Below are positions 53,786-62,708 of a DNA stretch of 64,000 nucleotides, in pieces. The DNA comes from Pontibacter mucosus (lineage in GTDB: Bacteria > Bacteroidota > Bacteroidia > Cytophagales > Hymenobacteraceae). The notes under the pieces are model-generated. The model was not told the origin of the DNA, did no database searches, and saw only the letters and a list, made by a program, of their open reading frames with translations. The stretch's first letter is position 1. Each line of letters begins with the position of its first letter. The stretch covers positions 62,001 to 126,000 of the forward strand of contig NZ_QBKI01000004.1 of assembly GCF_003054055.1 (NCBI RefSeq), in the 5' to 3' direction. The position numbers and the translations under genes were made by a program.

Positions 53786-53827
53786 TAGCAGCTTGCCCGG
53801 TAAACCTGAGCAAGCTGTTATTTTTTT
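53786..53827 (+). terminator. Intrinsic terminator after the paralogue pair
   Basis: An 11-bp stem including CAGCTTGC with GCAAGCTG (53786-53796 with 53810-53820, one G-T pair) runs into seven T residues. AAGTATAAAGTATA precedes it. Confidence 0.85.
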
Positions 53828-53840
53828 GGCCGGTTTATAC

Positions 53841-54698
53841 TTATATTCTATCCAGCACCTTCAGGATTAGCTCGTCGATTACCTGCTCGGCGTTGTCGGC
53901 AAACTGCTGCGTGATGCGGTTGGCCACAATGGCGTTTAGCGAGAGCATCTCGTGGCCCAGCAGGCGGCCCATGCTGTAGTAGCCGGCTGTTTCCATCTCG
54001 AAGTTGGTGAGCAGGTAATCGTTATGGCGGAAGTTGTGGTAAGTCTGCAGCAACTGCTGGTTACGCAGGCCTCCGCGCAGCACGCGGCCCTGCGGCGCGT
54101 AAAAGCCGGGGCAGGTAAGCGTGTTGCCTGGTATCATGTCAAAAGCGATTTTTTGGATGAGGCTTTGCGAACCATTTACCAGGTAGGGTTGAAAGTCCAG
54201 GCCCAGTTCCTGCTGTAATTTGGAAGTTATACTTTGCTCCTCCGCTGTCTGCTCCAGGGGGTAGAACTGCATGAGGGTATCCAGGCCGATGCTGGTATGC
54301 GAGGCCAGGTGGCTGCCCAGCGGCACCGACTCCTGCAGCGAACCTGAGGTACCGATGCGCACAATCTTCAGGCTTATTTTATCCTCATTCACCTCGCGGC
54401 TCTGGAAATCGATGTTCACCAGTGCGTCCAGCTCATTCATCAAAATGTCGATGTTATCGGTGCCCATGCCCGTGGAGATGACTGTAAGCCGCTTACCTTT
54501 GTAGTAGCCAGTGTGCGTGATAAACTCGCGCTTGGCCACCTCCACCTCCAGTTCATCGAAATGCCGGCTTACCTTGGCCACGCGCTCCGGGTCGCCTACG
54601 GTGATGATGGTGTCGGAAATATGCTCAGGCTGCAGGTTAAGGTGGTATACTGTGCCGTCCGGGTTGATGATTAGTTCTGATTCAGGAATGTAGGCCAT
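53841..54698 (-). CDS. Uridine phosphorylase-like nucleoside phosphorylase
   Basis: A 285-residue phosphorylase of the PNP/UDP family 1. It cleaves nucleosides (most likely uridine) with phosphate to base and ribose 1-phosphate for salvage. Signatures are ITVGDPERVAKVSRHFD (phosphate-binding, about 31-47), ISTGMGTDNIDILMNEL (about 74-90), IVRIGTSGSLQ (about 112-122) and LLTNFEMETAGYYSMG (about 230-245), where the EMET segment binds ribose. It stands alone, facing the small paralogue pair across a terminator, with a repeat-flanked gap upstream. Confidence 0.93.
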   Translation of the reverse strand: MAYIPESELIINPDGTVYHLNLQPEHISDTIITVGDPERVAKVSRHFDELEVEVAKREFITHTGYYKGKRLTVISTGMGTDNIDILMNELDALVNIDFQSREVNEDKISLKIVRIGTSGSLQESVPLGSHLASHTSIGLDTLMQFYPLEQTAEEQSITSKLQQELGLDFQPYLVNGSQSLIQKIAFDMIPGNTLTCPGFYAPQGRVLRGGLRNQQLLQTYHNFRHNDYLLTNFEMETAGYYSMGRLLGHEMLSLNAIVANRITQQFADNAEQVIDELILKVLDRI

Positions 54699-54712
54699 GG
54701 TTCTTTTTTTTC

Positions 54713-54875
54713 CGTATCACGTAGCACGTATCATGTAGCACGACTGGGTTCTTCGACTAGATGACGAAAGACTACTTGACAAGGGGCTCAGGGAGCATTA
54801 AAGAAGGCCTGAGCGTCTTTTGTCATAAATCCTTTGTCAAAAGGTCGTGCTATGTGTGTCGTGGTACGTGATACG
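54713..54875. repeat. Inverted repeat of about 32 bp
   Basis: CGTATCACGTAGCACGTATC... (54713-54744) faces an imperfect complement (54844-54875, ending GTACGTGATACG). The 99 bp between contain CTGAGC/CTCAGG and AAGACTACTTGACAAGG/CTTTTGTCATAAATCC blocks that also mirror one another. Confidence 0.6.
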
Positions 54876-54891
54876 TAGTTTAAATAAACAC

Positions 54892-54923
54892 GAAAAGCGT
54901 GGCCGTTTGGGCGCACGCTTTTC
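54892..54923 (-). terminator. Intrinsic terminator after trhO
   Basis: GAAAAGCGTG pairs with CACGCTTTTC around a 12-nt loop, 18 bp past the trhO stop, followed by GTGTTT on the minus strand. Confidence 0.78.
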
Positions 54924-54940
54924 TGAGCTTTAGAGAATAC

Positions 54941-55909
54941 TTATACTTGTACGTCAGTTTTCTTTTTGCGGTTAAATCCTTTTAACGGATTATAGCCATT
55001 CAACTCTTTTTGATAGTAACCGGTGCCGTCGTAAGGGCGTTTCTCAGGATGCTCCTTGCACTCTGATGAGCAGGCGCCATCCAGTTCCCAGCCACAGGCC
55101 TCGCAAATCGGCACGTGCAGGTTGCACACCGGGTTAGCGCAGTTCACCATGCGGTCGCTCTTGGTGCCGCACACGTGGCAGGTAGAAATAACGGTGGGGT
55201 TCACGGTGTTCACATCCACGGCCACGCGGTTATCGAACACATAGCACTTGCCTTCGAAATCCTCGCCGCCGGCTTCCATGCCATACTTGATGATGCCACC
55301 GTGCAGCTGGTACACGTCCTCAAAACCCTGCTCCAGCAGAAAGGCGCTGGCCTTCTCACACTTAATACCGCCGGTGCAGTAGGTCAGAATTTTCTTGTCT
55401 TTATACTTCTCCTTCAGCTCCTCTACCTTCTCCGGAAACTCGCGGAAGTTCTCAATGTCCAGCGTCACGGCATTTTTGAAGCGGCCCACGCTGTACTCGT
55501 AGTCGGAGCGTACGTCCAGTACCACCACATCCTCGCGGTCCTTCATTTCCTTAAACTCCTTCGGGGCCAGGTGCTTTCCGGTGCGGGCGTTCGGGTCGAT
55601 GTGCAGCAGGCCGGAGTGCACAATCTCGGATTTGGTGCGCACATGCAGCTTGGCAAAAGCATGCTTGTCGGAGTAATCCACCTTAAAGTCGATTTTGGCA
55701 AAGCGCGGGTCAGCGTGCATGGCGGCCATATACTTCTCACAGTCTTCTTTCAGACCGGAAATGGTGCCGTTCAGGCCCTCTTTGGAAATGATGATGCGGC
55801 CGAGCAGGTTGAGCTCCAGGCAGAAAAGGTGGTGTTGCTCACGAAACGCCTCCGGGTCCTCGATGGGCGTGTAGCAATAGTACAGTAGTATGCTGTAGGG
55901 ATTGTTCAT
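54941..55909 (-). CDS. trhO: tRNA uridine(34) hydroxylase (rhodanese-like)
   Basis: TrhO (YceA) makes 5-hydroxyuridine at position 34 of tRNAs under oxygen. The 322-residue protein has an N-terminal acylphosphatase-like domain (1-95, EGLNGTISG), a rhodanese domain (about 110-215) with VVLDVRSDYEYSVGRF and the active loop YCTGGIKCEKA (C178 and C184), and a C-terminal zinc-ribbon-like tail with several CxxC pairs (CHVCG, CANPVC, CEACG). Domain order and length match the family. It appears monocistronic. Confidence 0.95.
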   Translation of the reverse strand: MNNPYSILLYYCYTPIEDPEAFREQHHLFCLELNLLGRIIISKEGLNGTISGLKEDCEKYMAAMHADPRFAKIDFKVDYSDKHAFAKLHVRTKSEIVHSGLLHIDPNARTGKHLAPKEFKEMKDREDVVVLDVRSDYEYSVGRFKNAVTLDIENFREFPEKVEELKEKYKDKKILTYCTGGIKCEKASAFLLEQGFEDVYQLHGGIIKYGMEAGGEDFEGKCYVFDNRVAVDVNTVNPTVISTCHVCGTKSDRMVNCANPVCNLHVPICEACGWELDGACSSECKEHPEKRPYDGTGYYQKELNGYNPLKGFNRKKKTDVQV

Positions 55910-56138
55910 AACTGCTTAGGTTCAACTAAGTGTTTGACTTTATTTTGGTTAATCGTTTTTCGTTATTCGTTATTCGAATGAGTTTTTACAGGATTAGAAG
56001 GTGAGCAGGATTATCTCTATTCCTTATTCACTCATCCGCTCACGCACTCATTCAAAATTTGCCACAAAAGTATAACCTGCCGCGCTGCTGCAAAATGACT
56101 TTTGTCAGTTCTGTAACAGCTTGGGCAAGTATAAAAGT

Positions 56139-56768
56139 TTACTTTACCGGGGCGGCCGGGTTGCCGAATACCGTGGCTTTGGCAGGCACGTCAGCTACGA
56201 CCACCGAACCGGCGCCTACGCGGGCGTTCTTGCCGATTTTCACGCCAGACACCACCACAGCACCTGTTCCGATAAAGGCTCCGTCTTCTACCACCGCCTC
56301 AGCGTTGATGATTGCGCCGGCACCAATTTCTACGTTGTCACCAACCTCTGCTTTGGTATCCACCAGCGCGCGGGCGTGGATGATGTTGTTATCACCTACT
56401 TTGGCGTTGTTGCTGATGATAGCACCCGCGCCCACGAGGTTGCCGTGGCCCAGCCAGGCATTCTCCGACACCGCGCTGAAACGGTGAATGGCGTTCACCG
56501 GCACTGCCTTGTACTCTTCCTTCAGCAGTTTTACTAAGCCTTTGCGCGCGGCGGAGTCCTCTACGGCCACAAACACGTCGCACTTCTTGCCCACCAGTTT
56601 CAGGAACTCGTTGTCTTCGGTATTGCCCATCACCGCCACGTTGTTCACCTCTTCCTGTTGCAGTTTGTCGTCCAGGAAGCAGTACACCATCACGCTGTTG
56701 CTGTTAAAGATGTCCAGAGCGGTAGTACCCAGTTTTTGGGCACCCAATATGATTACCGGATTTTGCAT
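56139..56768 (-). CDS. NeuD/PglD-type sugar O-acyltransferase (hexapeptide repeat)
   Basis: A 209-residue enzyme with an N-terminal PglD-like Rossmann domain (VIILGAQKLGTTALDIF, about 4-20) and a left-handed beta-helix of hexapeptide repeats (about 100-190, AWLGHGNLVGAGAIISNNAKVGDNNIIHARALVDTKAEVGDNVEIG), closing with GSVVVADVPAKATVFGNPA. Such enzymes transfer acyl groups to amino sugars or sialic-acid-like sugars in surface glycan synthesis. H104 in LGHG is the likely catalytic His. No other glycan genes are adjacent, so the sugar is unknown. A TACCTTTG box lies upstream. Confidence 0.88.
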   Translation of the reverse strand: MQNPVIILGAQKLGTTALDIFNSNSVMVYCFLDDKLQQEEVNNVAVMGNTEDNEFLKLVGKKCDVFVAVEDSAARKGLVKLLKEEYKAVPVNAIHRFSAVSENAWLGHGNLVGAGAIISNNAKVGDNNIIHARALVDTKAEVGDNVEIGAGAIINAEAVVEDGAFIGTGAVVVSGVKIGKNARVGAGSVVVADVPAKATVFGNPAAPVK

Positions 56769-56789
56769 AACTCAGTCTTAAATAAGGCG

Positions 56790-56797
56790 CAAAGGTA
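56790..56797 (-). promoter_or_regulatory. -7 promoter box TACCTTTG before the acyltransferase
   Basis: On the minus strand TACCTTTGC matches TAnnTTTG, 21 bp before the ATG at 56768. Confidence 0.6.
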
Positions 56798-56826
56798 CGA
56801 AAAAGCGAGGGAGTTTGAAAGTAGGT

Positions 56827-58122
56827 CTACGGGAGGCGCAACCGCTGTAGCAGCCGTTGGGCATATACATTCTGCAGCAGCAGGTACACCAGGAACGGCA
56901 GGTACACGATACGGTAACGACTTAGGGTGCCAAAGTTTGGAGTAGAGAGCCCGGTAACGCCGGCCATACCAAGTATAAACACGAGCAGCAGCACGTGCAG
57001 CAGCGTTACCTTTATACTTGCCTCTTTTCGGAAGGCAGAGGCTACGGCCATGCCTGTGAGGAGAAGCAGCAGCAGGTTCTCCAAGCCACTCAGCAAGTAT
57101 AGCAGCCGCCAGGACTCCCCAATAAAAGGACGGTAAATGGAGCTCAGCGCCGCCTCGGGGTAATGCAGAAGCATACTTAGCAGGGTCGGCTCCAGGTCGT
57201 TGAGGTTGATGTGGGGCCTGTGCTGGGAGCGGCTCAACAGCGTGCTGTAGTTGCGCTCCAGGTTCCAAAGTATAAAATCGGGATTAAATACGGAGCGTTG
57301 CCACATCACTACCAGCACCACTACACCTGCCAAGGCCAGCAAGAGCAGCAACTGTACCGTGGGCGACTGCAGCGGCTTGATGTATACTTTCAGGCGTTGC
57401 ACCAGCACGTAAGCCAGCAACAGCGGCAGCAGTAGCCCGGCATAAAACAGTTTTATTTTGATGAACACGTATACCTGTAGGGGCAACAACAGCCAGGCCC
57501 AGATGCTGAGTTTTTGCCCTTGCGCCAGCTGCAGCGCCGCTCCCACCACCCAGCACATGCTGCCAAACATCACCGGCTCCTTCATCACGCCCGTGCTCCA
57601 GAACACCACCGACGGGAAGAACAGAAAGGCCGCCACAGCCGCCGATTTATACTTTGGAAGTACGCGCGTAAGCACCGACACCAAGTATAAACTGCCCCAG
57701 AAACTGAAAAGCGACAGGTAGAGGTTGTTGAGGTAATAAGCCCCGGCGGTCAGCAGATTCAGCACGCTCAGCAGCTTGACAAAGTAAAAGGAGTTGGTAA
57801 AGTCCGGGAACCGGGAAAAAGGTAAGGAAGCGCGAAACGCCTCGCTCTCAAACTGGTTTAAGAACAAAAGCTTCAGGTAAGCCGATGGATTGAGTTGCCC
57901 ATACTCGAGCAGCTGCAAACTGGCGGCGTGGTACACGTGGGTATCGCTGGGGGCGGCATAGCTGTAGCGGAAAACGGCAAAGGTAAGAGCTAAGAGCAGC
58001 TTCAGCACCAGCGCCGGCCAGAAGTATGGCCTGAGCTTTTGCGCCCACGCCTGCCGGTACAGCCACCAGACCAGGCCACCCAATATAAGCAGGTTAACGA
58101 GGTAGACGAGAAGGATGCTCAC
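56827..58122 (-). CDS. Hypothetical polytopic membrane protein
   Basis: A 431-residue inner-membrane protein with roughly ten hydrophobic helices. A loop after helix two (RYSYAAPSDTHVYHAASLQLLEYGQLNP) carries Asp and His residues in a position like that of GT-C glycosyltransferases and polysaccharide-polymerase-like proteins, and FFPSVVFWSTGVMKEPVMF resembles the conserved FFPS..FW..G..KE segment seen in such families. I offer a glycan-related function only as a possibility. Its start overlaps the stop of the upstream DUF2851 gene by four bases (ATGA), so the two are translationally coupled. Confidence 0.8.
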   Translation of the reverse strand: MSILLVYLVNLLILGGLVWWLYRQAWAQKLRPYFWPALVLKLLLALTFAVFRYSYAAPSDTHVYHAASLQLLEYGQLNPSAYLKLLFLNQFESEAFRASLPFSRFPDFTNSFYFVKLLSVLNLLTAGAYYLNNLYLSLFSFWGSLYLVSVLTRVLPKYKSAAVAAFLFFPSVVFWSTGVMKEPVMFGSMCWVVGAALQLAQGQKLSIWAWLLLPLQVYVFIKIKLFYAGLLLPLLLAYVLVQRLKVYIKPLQSPTVQLLLLLALAGVVVLVVMWQRSVFNPDFILWNLERNYSTLLSRSQHRPHINLNDLEPTLLSMLLHYPEAALSSIYRPFIGESWRLLYLLSGLENLLLLLLTGMAVASAFRKEASIKVTLLHVLLLVFILGMAGVTGLSTPNFGTLSRYRIVYLPFLVYLLLQNVYAQRLLQRLRLP

Positions 58123-59402
58123 AGGGTGGCTTTACGTTGTTTCATGATTTTGTTGCCGACGGCGCAGCGCATACAGTTGACATGGGAGCAGTAGCGTTTG
58201 TACAGCCCCAGGGCTGCCTGGTTATCCGCCGCGGATTTGGCACGCCACCCCAGCTCCTCGTAGAGCCGCGTATACTTGTTACTCTCTTCCTTCAGCTGTT
58301 CCAGTAAATTTATGGCTTTCTCCAAATAGGCGCGCTCGCCGCTGTGGTTGGCGTAGGCGGCAAGTATAGGCACGGCCACGTTAACCACCAAATTCTGCGC
58401 GCTGCTTTTGCCCATCCCCTGAGTTATCGTTTTACTCTCCCGCCCCAACATGTAGTGCCGCTGCCAGTATGCCGACACCGTAGCTGCAAACAACTGCTGA
58501 TACTTTTGGGTAGTATCCGTTTCGAGTATGTTGGTGAAGAAGGAAGGATGCTGGTGCAGCAAAGCCGCTAGCTGGGCTAGCCGTGCTGTGGGGAAGTTAG
58601 CCGGGCGCATGCGCAGAAAATTCCAGTGATGGCGCGGCAGAGGTTGTAGTTTATACTTGTGTTGCAAGAAAGTATACTCCCGCTGCAGCTGCTGTGAATA
58701 TTCGTCTCCGGCATCAGCCAAAAAGCCAGCCTGCCCCAACAGCAGTGCCTCCAGTTGTAGCAGGTTGTGCTGATGCCGCCGCACCACGTGGAACGGCAGT
58801 GATTTGGCCACTAGCTCAAATGCCTGCTGGTTAATTTTAAAGCCGAAGCCGCGCAGCAAAGTATAAAAAGCCGCCTGCTCCCAATCGTTGCCGTAGCTCT
58901 GGTATACCTGCAGCACCTCCCCGCCTTTTTCCTCCAGTCGTTCTACCAGCGCCCGCTCCAGCATTAGCGCTTTGGTAATCTCCGGCACCTCCGGCCAAAA
59001 AGCCGCGCAGGGAATTGCGTGTTGTGCTTGCTGTAAAACTTCGTAGGTCTTTAGCAGGCGCAAATCTACCCGGTGCTGCAGTTCCAGCACGGGTACCAGT
59101 GTTCCATCTGTTCGCACAACCGGCACATCGGACTGCCAAACCACATGCAGCACTACCTGGTCATACTTGGGGTCGTGTTGGTGCTGGTGGCGGTGCCAGT
59201 CAGAGGCGTTCAGGTGCACCTCCACGCTGCCGGCCCACTCTACCTCCCCTATCCGAAGTATAGCTTCCCGGAAATCGGGGCCAGCATCGGTGTTATAAAA
59301 ACCCACCCGCAGTACCTGCACCGGCTCACCGGCAGTGGTCGCCAAATCGGCCTTATCGAAATACTGATGTTGCCAGATGTAGTGCAGGAAGTCCTCTTTC
59401 AT
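58119..59402 (-). CDS. DUF2851-family protein
   Basis: A 427-residue cytoplasmic protein of the DUF2851 family, found mainly in Bacteroidota. Family blocks are MKEDFLHYIWQHQYFDKADL at the start, GFYNTDAGPDFREAILRIGEVEWAGSVEVHLNASDWHRHQHQHDPKYDQVVLHVVW (about 33-90, with HxHxH and a GPDF motif), and a C-terminal Cys cluster (YCSHVNCMRCAVGNKIMK). The GPDF..A.(L/I), E(V)H and D.VVLHVV patterns have some nuclease-like look, but no activity is known to me. It shares an ATGA overlap with the downstream membrane protein gene. Confidence 0.88.
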   Translation of the reverse strand: MKEDFLHYIWQHQYFDKADLATTAGEPVQVLRVGFYNTDAGPDFREAILRIGEVEWAGSVEVHLNASDWHRHQHQHDPKYDQVVLHVVWQSDVPVVRTDGTLVPVLELQHRVDLRLLKTYEVLQQAQHAIPCAAFWPEVPEITKALMLERALVERLEEKGGEVLQVYQSYGNDWEQAAFYTLLRGFGFKINQQAFELVAKSLPFHVVRRHQHNLLQLEALLLGQAGFLADAGDEYSQQLQREYTFLQHKYKLQPLPRHHWNFLRMRPANFPTARLAQLAALLHQHPSFFTNILETDTTQKYQQLFAATVSAYWQRHYMLGRESKTITQGMGKSSAQNLVVNVAVPILAAYANHSGERAYLEKAINLLEQLKEESNKYTRLYEELGWRAKSAADNQAALGLYKRYCSHVNCMRCAVGNKIMKQRKATL

Positions 59403-59449
59403 GGGCCGGGTTTATACTCAAGATGCGGAAAGTAACGTATAAAATCAAC

Positions 59450-59500
59450 CAAAGTATAAACGCCTGCCCCATAGGTTCGGGAACAGGCGTTTATACTTTG
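59450..59500 (-). terminator. Terminator with AAGTATAAA arms after the DUF1456 gene
   Basis: A perfect 17-nt inverted repeat (59450-59466 with 59484-59500; core CAAAGTATAAACGCCTG) surrounds a 17-nt loop. The loop itself can pair further (CCCC with GGG). It lies between the DUF2851 start and the DUF1456 stop. Confidence 0.75.
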
Positions 59501-59627
59501 CTATAGCTATACTTTGTTTTCGCTGCTTCTCTACTTGCTCTCCCTTTATACTTCGCTCTTTCGGAAACAGGCGTTTATACTTTGCTATAGTTATACTTAG
59601 TCTTCGTTGCCTCTATACTTGATCTGC
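59479..59627. repeat. Direct duplication covering the 3' end of the DUF1456 gene
   Basis: 59479-59543 and 59563-59627 are near-identical over about 60 bp (shared ACAGGCGTTTATACTTTGCT followed by ATAG). The second copy covers the last ten codons of the gene, and the first is a decayed copy in which the stop codon is no longer intact. Confidence 0.8.
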
Positions 59628-60064
59628 ATGCCGTGGAGGAAGTTTCGCAGAATCTGGTCCTTCAGCGGGCGGTAGTGTTGGTGGTCAGGTTTGCGGAAGA
59701 AGGCGCTCAGCTCGTGCTTGCTCAACCGGAAGTTGGCCAGCAGCAGCATCTCCAAGATGTCCTCGTCTTTGAGGTTAAGGGCGATTTTGAGTTTGCGCAG
59801 CGTGACGTTGTTGTTCAGGCGCTTTTCCGGCGCTGGCTGGGGTCCTTCTTTTTTTCCGCGCTTCTCATTGATAAAGCCGTTGAGGAAAGCCGCCAGGTAT
59901 TCATCGTTCAGCCCTTTGTACTCCGGGTCCTCCTCTTTCTTCAGCCAGTCGCTTACCTCGGCGCGCGTTACCTGCTTGCCGCCCGAGCCGAACAGTGCTA
60001 TCATTTTATCGTCACCGTAATCAAAAGTATAGCGGATGCGGCGAAGTATGTCGTTGTTGGTCAT
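59597..60064 (-). CDS. DUF1456-family (YehS-like) protein
   Basis: A 155-residue cytoplasmic protein with two DUF1456 repeats: MTNNDILRRIRYTFDYGDDKMIALF (about 1-25, with the second half VSDWLKKEEDPEYKGLNDEYLAAFLNGFI) and VTLRKLKIALNLKDEDILEMLLLANFRLSKHELSAFFRKPDHQHYRPLKDQILRNFLHGM (about 88-147). The family has the same internal duplication but no established function. A basic linker (KRGKKEGPQPAPEKR) joins the repeats. It is followed by a motif-based terminator, and its 3' end is duplicated downstream. Confidence 0.92.
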   Translation of the reverse strand: MTNNDILRRIRYTFDYGDDKMIALFGSGGKQVTRAEVSDWLKKEEDPEYKGLNDEYLAAFLNGFINEKRGKKEGPQPAPEKRLNNNVTLRKLKIALNLKDEDILEMLLLANFRLSKHELSAFFRKPDHQHYRPLKDQILRNFLHGMQIKYRGNED

Positions 60065-60105
60065 GCTATGTTTTTTGTCGTTCAGGCATTGCCTGTCAAT
60101 TTAAT

Positions 60106-60516
60106 TTATACTTCCAGGTTTAGCTGCCACGACATGCCATACTTGTCGCTCAGCCAGCCGAACTTTTTGCTGAAGCCGTAGTCCCCGAGAGGCATCAGGG
60201 CGTTACCACCCTCCAGCAGCTTCTGGTAAAGCGTGGCAATTTCTTCCTCGCGCTCGCAGTTTACGAAAACAGACACAGCCGGGGTAAAGCTGAACTGGTG
60301 CCCCACGCCGCCATCCATGGCCCTGTACTCCTGCCCGTCGAGGGTAAAGATGGCCTGCTTTACGGTGCCTTCCTCGCCTCCGGGCTCACCCGCCTTAAAG
60401 TAGTCTATATGCTTTACGCCTGAGTTCCGGAAGAGCGAAGTATACAGGCTGATGGCTTCTTCTGCTTTCCCATTTTGCTCGCCGACAAACAGCAGGTAGG
60501 TGGTTGTTTTTTGCAT
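60106..60516 (-). CDS. VOC-superfamily (PhnB-like) protein
   Basis: A 136-residue glyoxalase-fold protein of the PhnB/YjdN or 3-demethylubiquinone-9 3-methyltransferase-like (VOC) group. Visible blocks are TTYLLFVGEQNGKAEEAISLYTSLF, SGVKHIDYF, AIFTLDGQEYRAMDGGVGHQFSFTPAVSVFVNC and KLLEGGNALMPLGDYGFSKKFGWLSDKYGMSWQL, which matches the family's terminal signature. Such proteins often lie near YjdM/PhnA, as here, where a YjdM-like gene begins 36 bp upstream on the same strand. Biochemical role unknown. Confidence 0.9.
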   Translation of the reverse strand: MQKTTTYLLFVGEQNGKAEEAISLYTSLFRNSGVKHIDYFKAGEPGGEEGTVKQAIFTLDGQEYRAMDGGVGHQFSFTPAVSVFVNCEREEEIATLYQKLLEGGNALMPLGDYGFSKKFGWLSDKYGMSWQLNLEV

Positions 60517-60551
60517 GGAAGTATAGGGGCTTTTAAAAAATCATGGGCTTA

Positions 60552-60893
60552 CTAGGCCTTTCTCACAAACTCAGACTTAAGTCCCATCGAGCCAAAGCCG
60601 TCAATTTTGCAGTCGATGTTATGGTCTCCGTCCGTCAAGCGGATGTTTTTTACTTTTGTGCCAGCTTTTACAGGTTTGGGAGCACCTTTTACCGGCAAAT
60701 CTTTGATGACCACAACCGTATCGCCATCCTGCAGGACGTTTCCGTTCGCATCCACTACCTTCAAGCCTGCCTCTTCTTCCACTTCATTCGGGTTCCACTC
60801 ATTGCCACACTCCGGGCAAGCATAAATTTCCTCACCCATTGCATAGCCATAAGGCGAATTACATTTCGGGCACTGCTTCATTTCTTCTGACAT
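60552..60893 (-). CDS. YjdM/PhnA-family zinc-ribbon protein
   Basis: A 113-residue protein. I place the start at the ATG complementary to 60891-60893 ([17 protein letters not shown]), since family members begin close to the zinc ribbon; the open frame extends 19 codons further upstream. The zinc ribbon is CPKC...YACPEC (about 8-30). The C-terminal domain [42 protein letters not shown] and the ending [17 protein letters not shown] are the family's core. Despite the PhnA name, no phosphonate genes are present. It is likely co-transcribed with the downstream VOC gene. Confidence 0.92.
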   Translation of the reverse strand: MSEEMKQCPKCNSPYGYAMGEEIYACPECGNEWNPNEVEEEAGLKVVDANGNVLQDGDTVVVIKDLPVKGAPKPVKAGTKVKNIRLTDGDHNIDCKIDGFGSMGLKSEFVRKA

Positions 60894-60979
60894 GGTACTG
60901 TTTGATATTAATGTTTTGGGTTCTGTTTTATCACCGCTTAATGGCCTCATATAGATAGTGAGTGAAGCTTCAACTGAAC

Positions 60980-61240
60980 TTAGTGTCTGTGCTTTGTTGG
61001 TGAAATATGTTCTTTTATTTTATATTTTCTCCTACTCAATTCTGCAATAGCATTTTCTTCTAATTCAGCCTTACTTAGCTTATTCCTTTCTTTTTTATGC
61101 TTATAAATAGCAAATCCTATAATAATAGCCAAGATGATTATTGAAGGTACAATTATCCAATAAGGTAGATTGGTATGATAAGGTATTCCAAATTTCTCTT
61201 TCCCAGGATTAAGTGTCTGTAAGAGTATTTGCTTTTTCAT
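60980..61240 (-). CDS. Hypothetical single-pass membrane protein
   Basis: An 86-residue frame starting at the ATG complementary to 61238-61240 ([18 protein letters not shown]). It has one strong membrane segment (about 26-46, [20 protein letters not shown]), followed by a basic, charged cytoplasmic tail ([32 protein letters not shown]). Composition is clearly AT-rich against its neighbours. No family is recognised. Its small size and odd composition leave some doubt, but the hydrophobic segment and tail look like a real protein. Confidence 0.55.
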   Translation of the reverse strand: MKKQILLQTLNPGKEKFGIPYHTNLPYWIIVPSIIILAIIIGFAIYKHKKERNKLSKAELEENAIAELSRRKYKIKEHISPTKHRH

Positions 61241-61397
61241 TATCAATGCATCAAGAAATCCTCTTATTATTTTTTTTGTTACTATTTACCACCGATTATA
61301 CTAGTACATAAGGAGTTATTCCGTTTACACTACCAAATCCAGCGTCTAAACAAACTCAAATTAATAAACCTCCTACACTTCCCGCAGGAACCAACCC

Positions 61398-62219
61398 CTA
61401 CAACAACTCCTCCAGCAGCTTCTCCATCTCGCGCTGCACAGCAAAGGCAGCTTCGCGAGCGCGCTCTGCAAAGTCGTAGCCCGAGGAGGCGTAAATGATG
61501 GCGCGCGACGAGTTTACCAGCAAGCCGCACTGGCGGTTCATGCCGAGGCGGGAGATCTCTTCCAGGCTGCCGCCCTGCGCACCCACACCCGGCACCAGCA
61601 GGAAGTTGTCCGGTGCTACCTGGCGCACGCGCTGCACGTAGTCGGACTGCGTGGCACCTACCACGAACATCAGCTGGTCGGCAGTAGCCCACTCCTGGCT
61701 GGTTCTCAGCACTTGTTCAAACAAATATTCTTCGTTGCCATCCTCCAGGCGCAGCATCTGGAAATCCTGGCTGCCGGCGTTAGAAGTCAGCGCCAGCAGA
61801 ATTACCCACTTGCCTGCCTGCGTCAGGAACGGCTTTACCGAGTCGGCACCCATGTAGGGGGCAACCGTCACTGAGTCGAAGTCCATGTTCTCGAAGAAGG
61901 CGCGGGCATAAAGCTCGGAGGTATTGCCAATATCGCCACGCTTGGCATCGGCTATCGTGAAAATCTCCTTCGGGATAACCTGCAGCGTTTTTTGCAGACT
62001 GACCCAACCCTGCGGCCCCTGCGCCTCATAAAAAGCGATGTTGGGTTTGTACGCCACGCAAAGGTCGGCAGTGGCCTCTATGATCTGGCGGTTAAACTCG
62101 AAAACCGGGTCTTCCAGGTCCAGCAGGTGCTGCGGCAGTTTCAACGGGTCGGTGTCGAGGCCGATGCACAGGTATGATTTCTTGTTGAGGATCTGCTCGA
62201 AAAGCTGCTCTCTTGTCAT
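61398..62219 (-). CDS. pyrF: Orotidine 5'-phosphate decarboxylase (type 2)
   Basis: PyrF converts orotidine monophosphate to UMP, the last step of de novo pyrimidine synthesis. The 273-residue protein has the type 2 layout: [15 protein letters not shown] near the start, [17 protein letters not shown] (about 52-68), the catalytic [10 protein letters not shown] (91-100, with K93 and D96), [13 protein letters not shown], and [16 protein letters not shown] with [10 protein letters not shown] toward the end. It lies between the small membrane protein gene and a repeat-filled gap. A -7 box TACTTTTG is present at 62243-62250. Confidence 0.96.
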   Translation of the reverse strand: MTREQLFEQILNKKSYLCIGLDTDPLKLPQHLLDLEDPVFEFNRQIIEATADLCVAYKPNIAFYEAQGPQGWVSLQKTLQVIPKEIFTIADAKRGDIGNTSELYARAFFENMDFDSVTVAPYMGADSVKPFLTQAGKWVILLALTSNAGSQDFQMLRLEDGNEEYLFEQVLRTSQEWATADQLMFVVGATQSDYVQRVRQVAPDNFLLVPGVGAQGGSLEEISRLGMNRQCGLLVNSSRAIIYASSGYDFAERAREAAFAVQREMEKLLEELL

Positions 62220-62242
62220 GGCTTGCAGGGAAATGGTTTATG

Positions 62243-62250
62243 CAAAAGTA
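62243..62250 (-). promoter_or_regulatory. -7 promoter box TACTTTTG before pyrF
   Basis: On the minus strand TACTTTTGC matches TAnnTTTG, 23 bp before the pyrF ATG. Confidence 0.6.
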
Positions 62251-62333
62251 TGAATTTGCCCCAGAGCCCGAAACTTTCCACCTCATTTCCTGCCTGCACT
62301 CCCTTATTTATACTTTAAACTTAAGTTGCGACG

Positions 62334-62600
62334 AACCCACCTCGCTGAGAAGGCAGGGCTGTTAAGTTCTACAGAAGACTGTCCCCTTGAGGGGACTATA
62401 GGGGTGTAAAGCTAGAGGCAAAGGCCTTCCCTAAAAGTAAACACCCCTCTATGAACTGTGTTCGCAAACTACGCACTCCCGTGCTCGTTTGTCCTCAAGG
62501 GGAGACTCTAGCTCTTACTATCTTCAGCTTTACTGCCAAGAACTTGTGCTTTAAGTAAGAACTTAACAGCCCTGCCCGCTCGGAGGGATAGGGCTGGGTT
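62334..62600. repeat. Large inverted-repeat intergenic element
   Basis: Outer arms AACCCACCTCGCTGAGAAGG...(62334-62370) and the facing arm 62558-62600 enclose a second inverted pair (CCCCTTGAGGGGA near 62382-62396 and CCTCAAGGGGAGA near 62493-62507). One outer arm recurs alone at 51113-51147. No gene lies inside. Confidence 0.65.
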
Positions 62601-62657
62601 TATACCTGCACAAAAAATAGCAAATCGCACTTGAGTATAAGCAAACTATAAAACAAA

Positions 62658-62685
62658 ACAGGCTGCCCCAAACGGAGCAGCCTGT
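62658..62685 (-). terminator. Intrinsic terminator after lolA
   Basis: ACAGGCTGC pairs with GCAGCCTGT around a 10-nt loop, followed by TTTTGTTT on the minus strand, 24 bp past the lolA stop. Confidence 0.85.
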
Positions 62686-62708
62686 CTCATTATCATAAAG
62701 GGTTAGGT

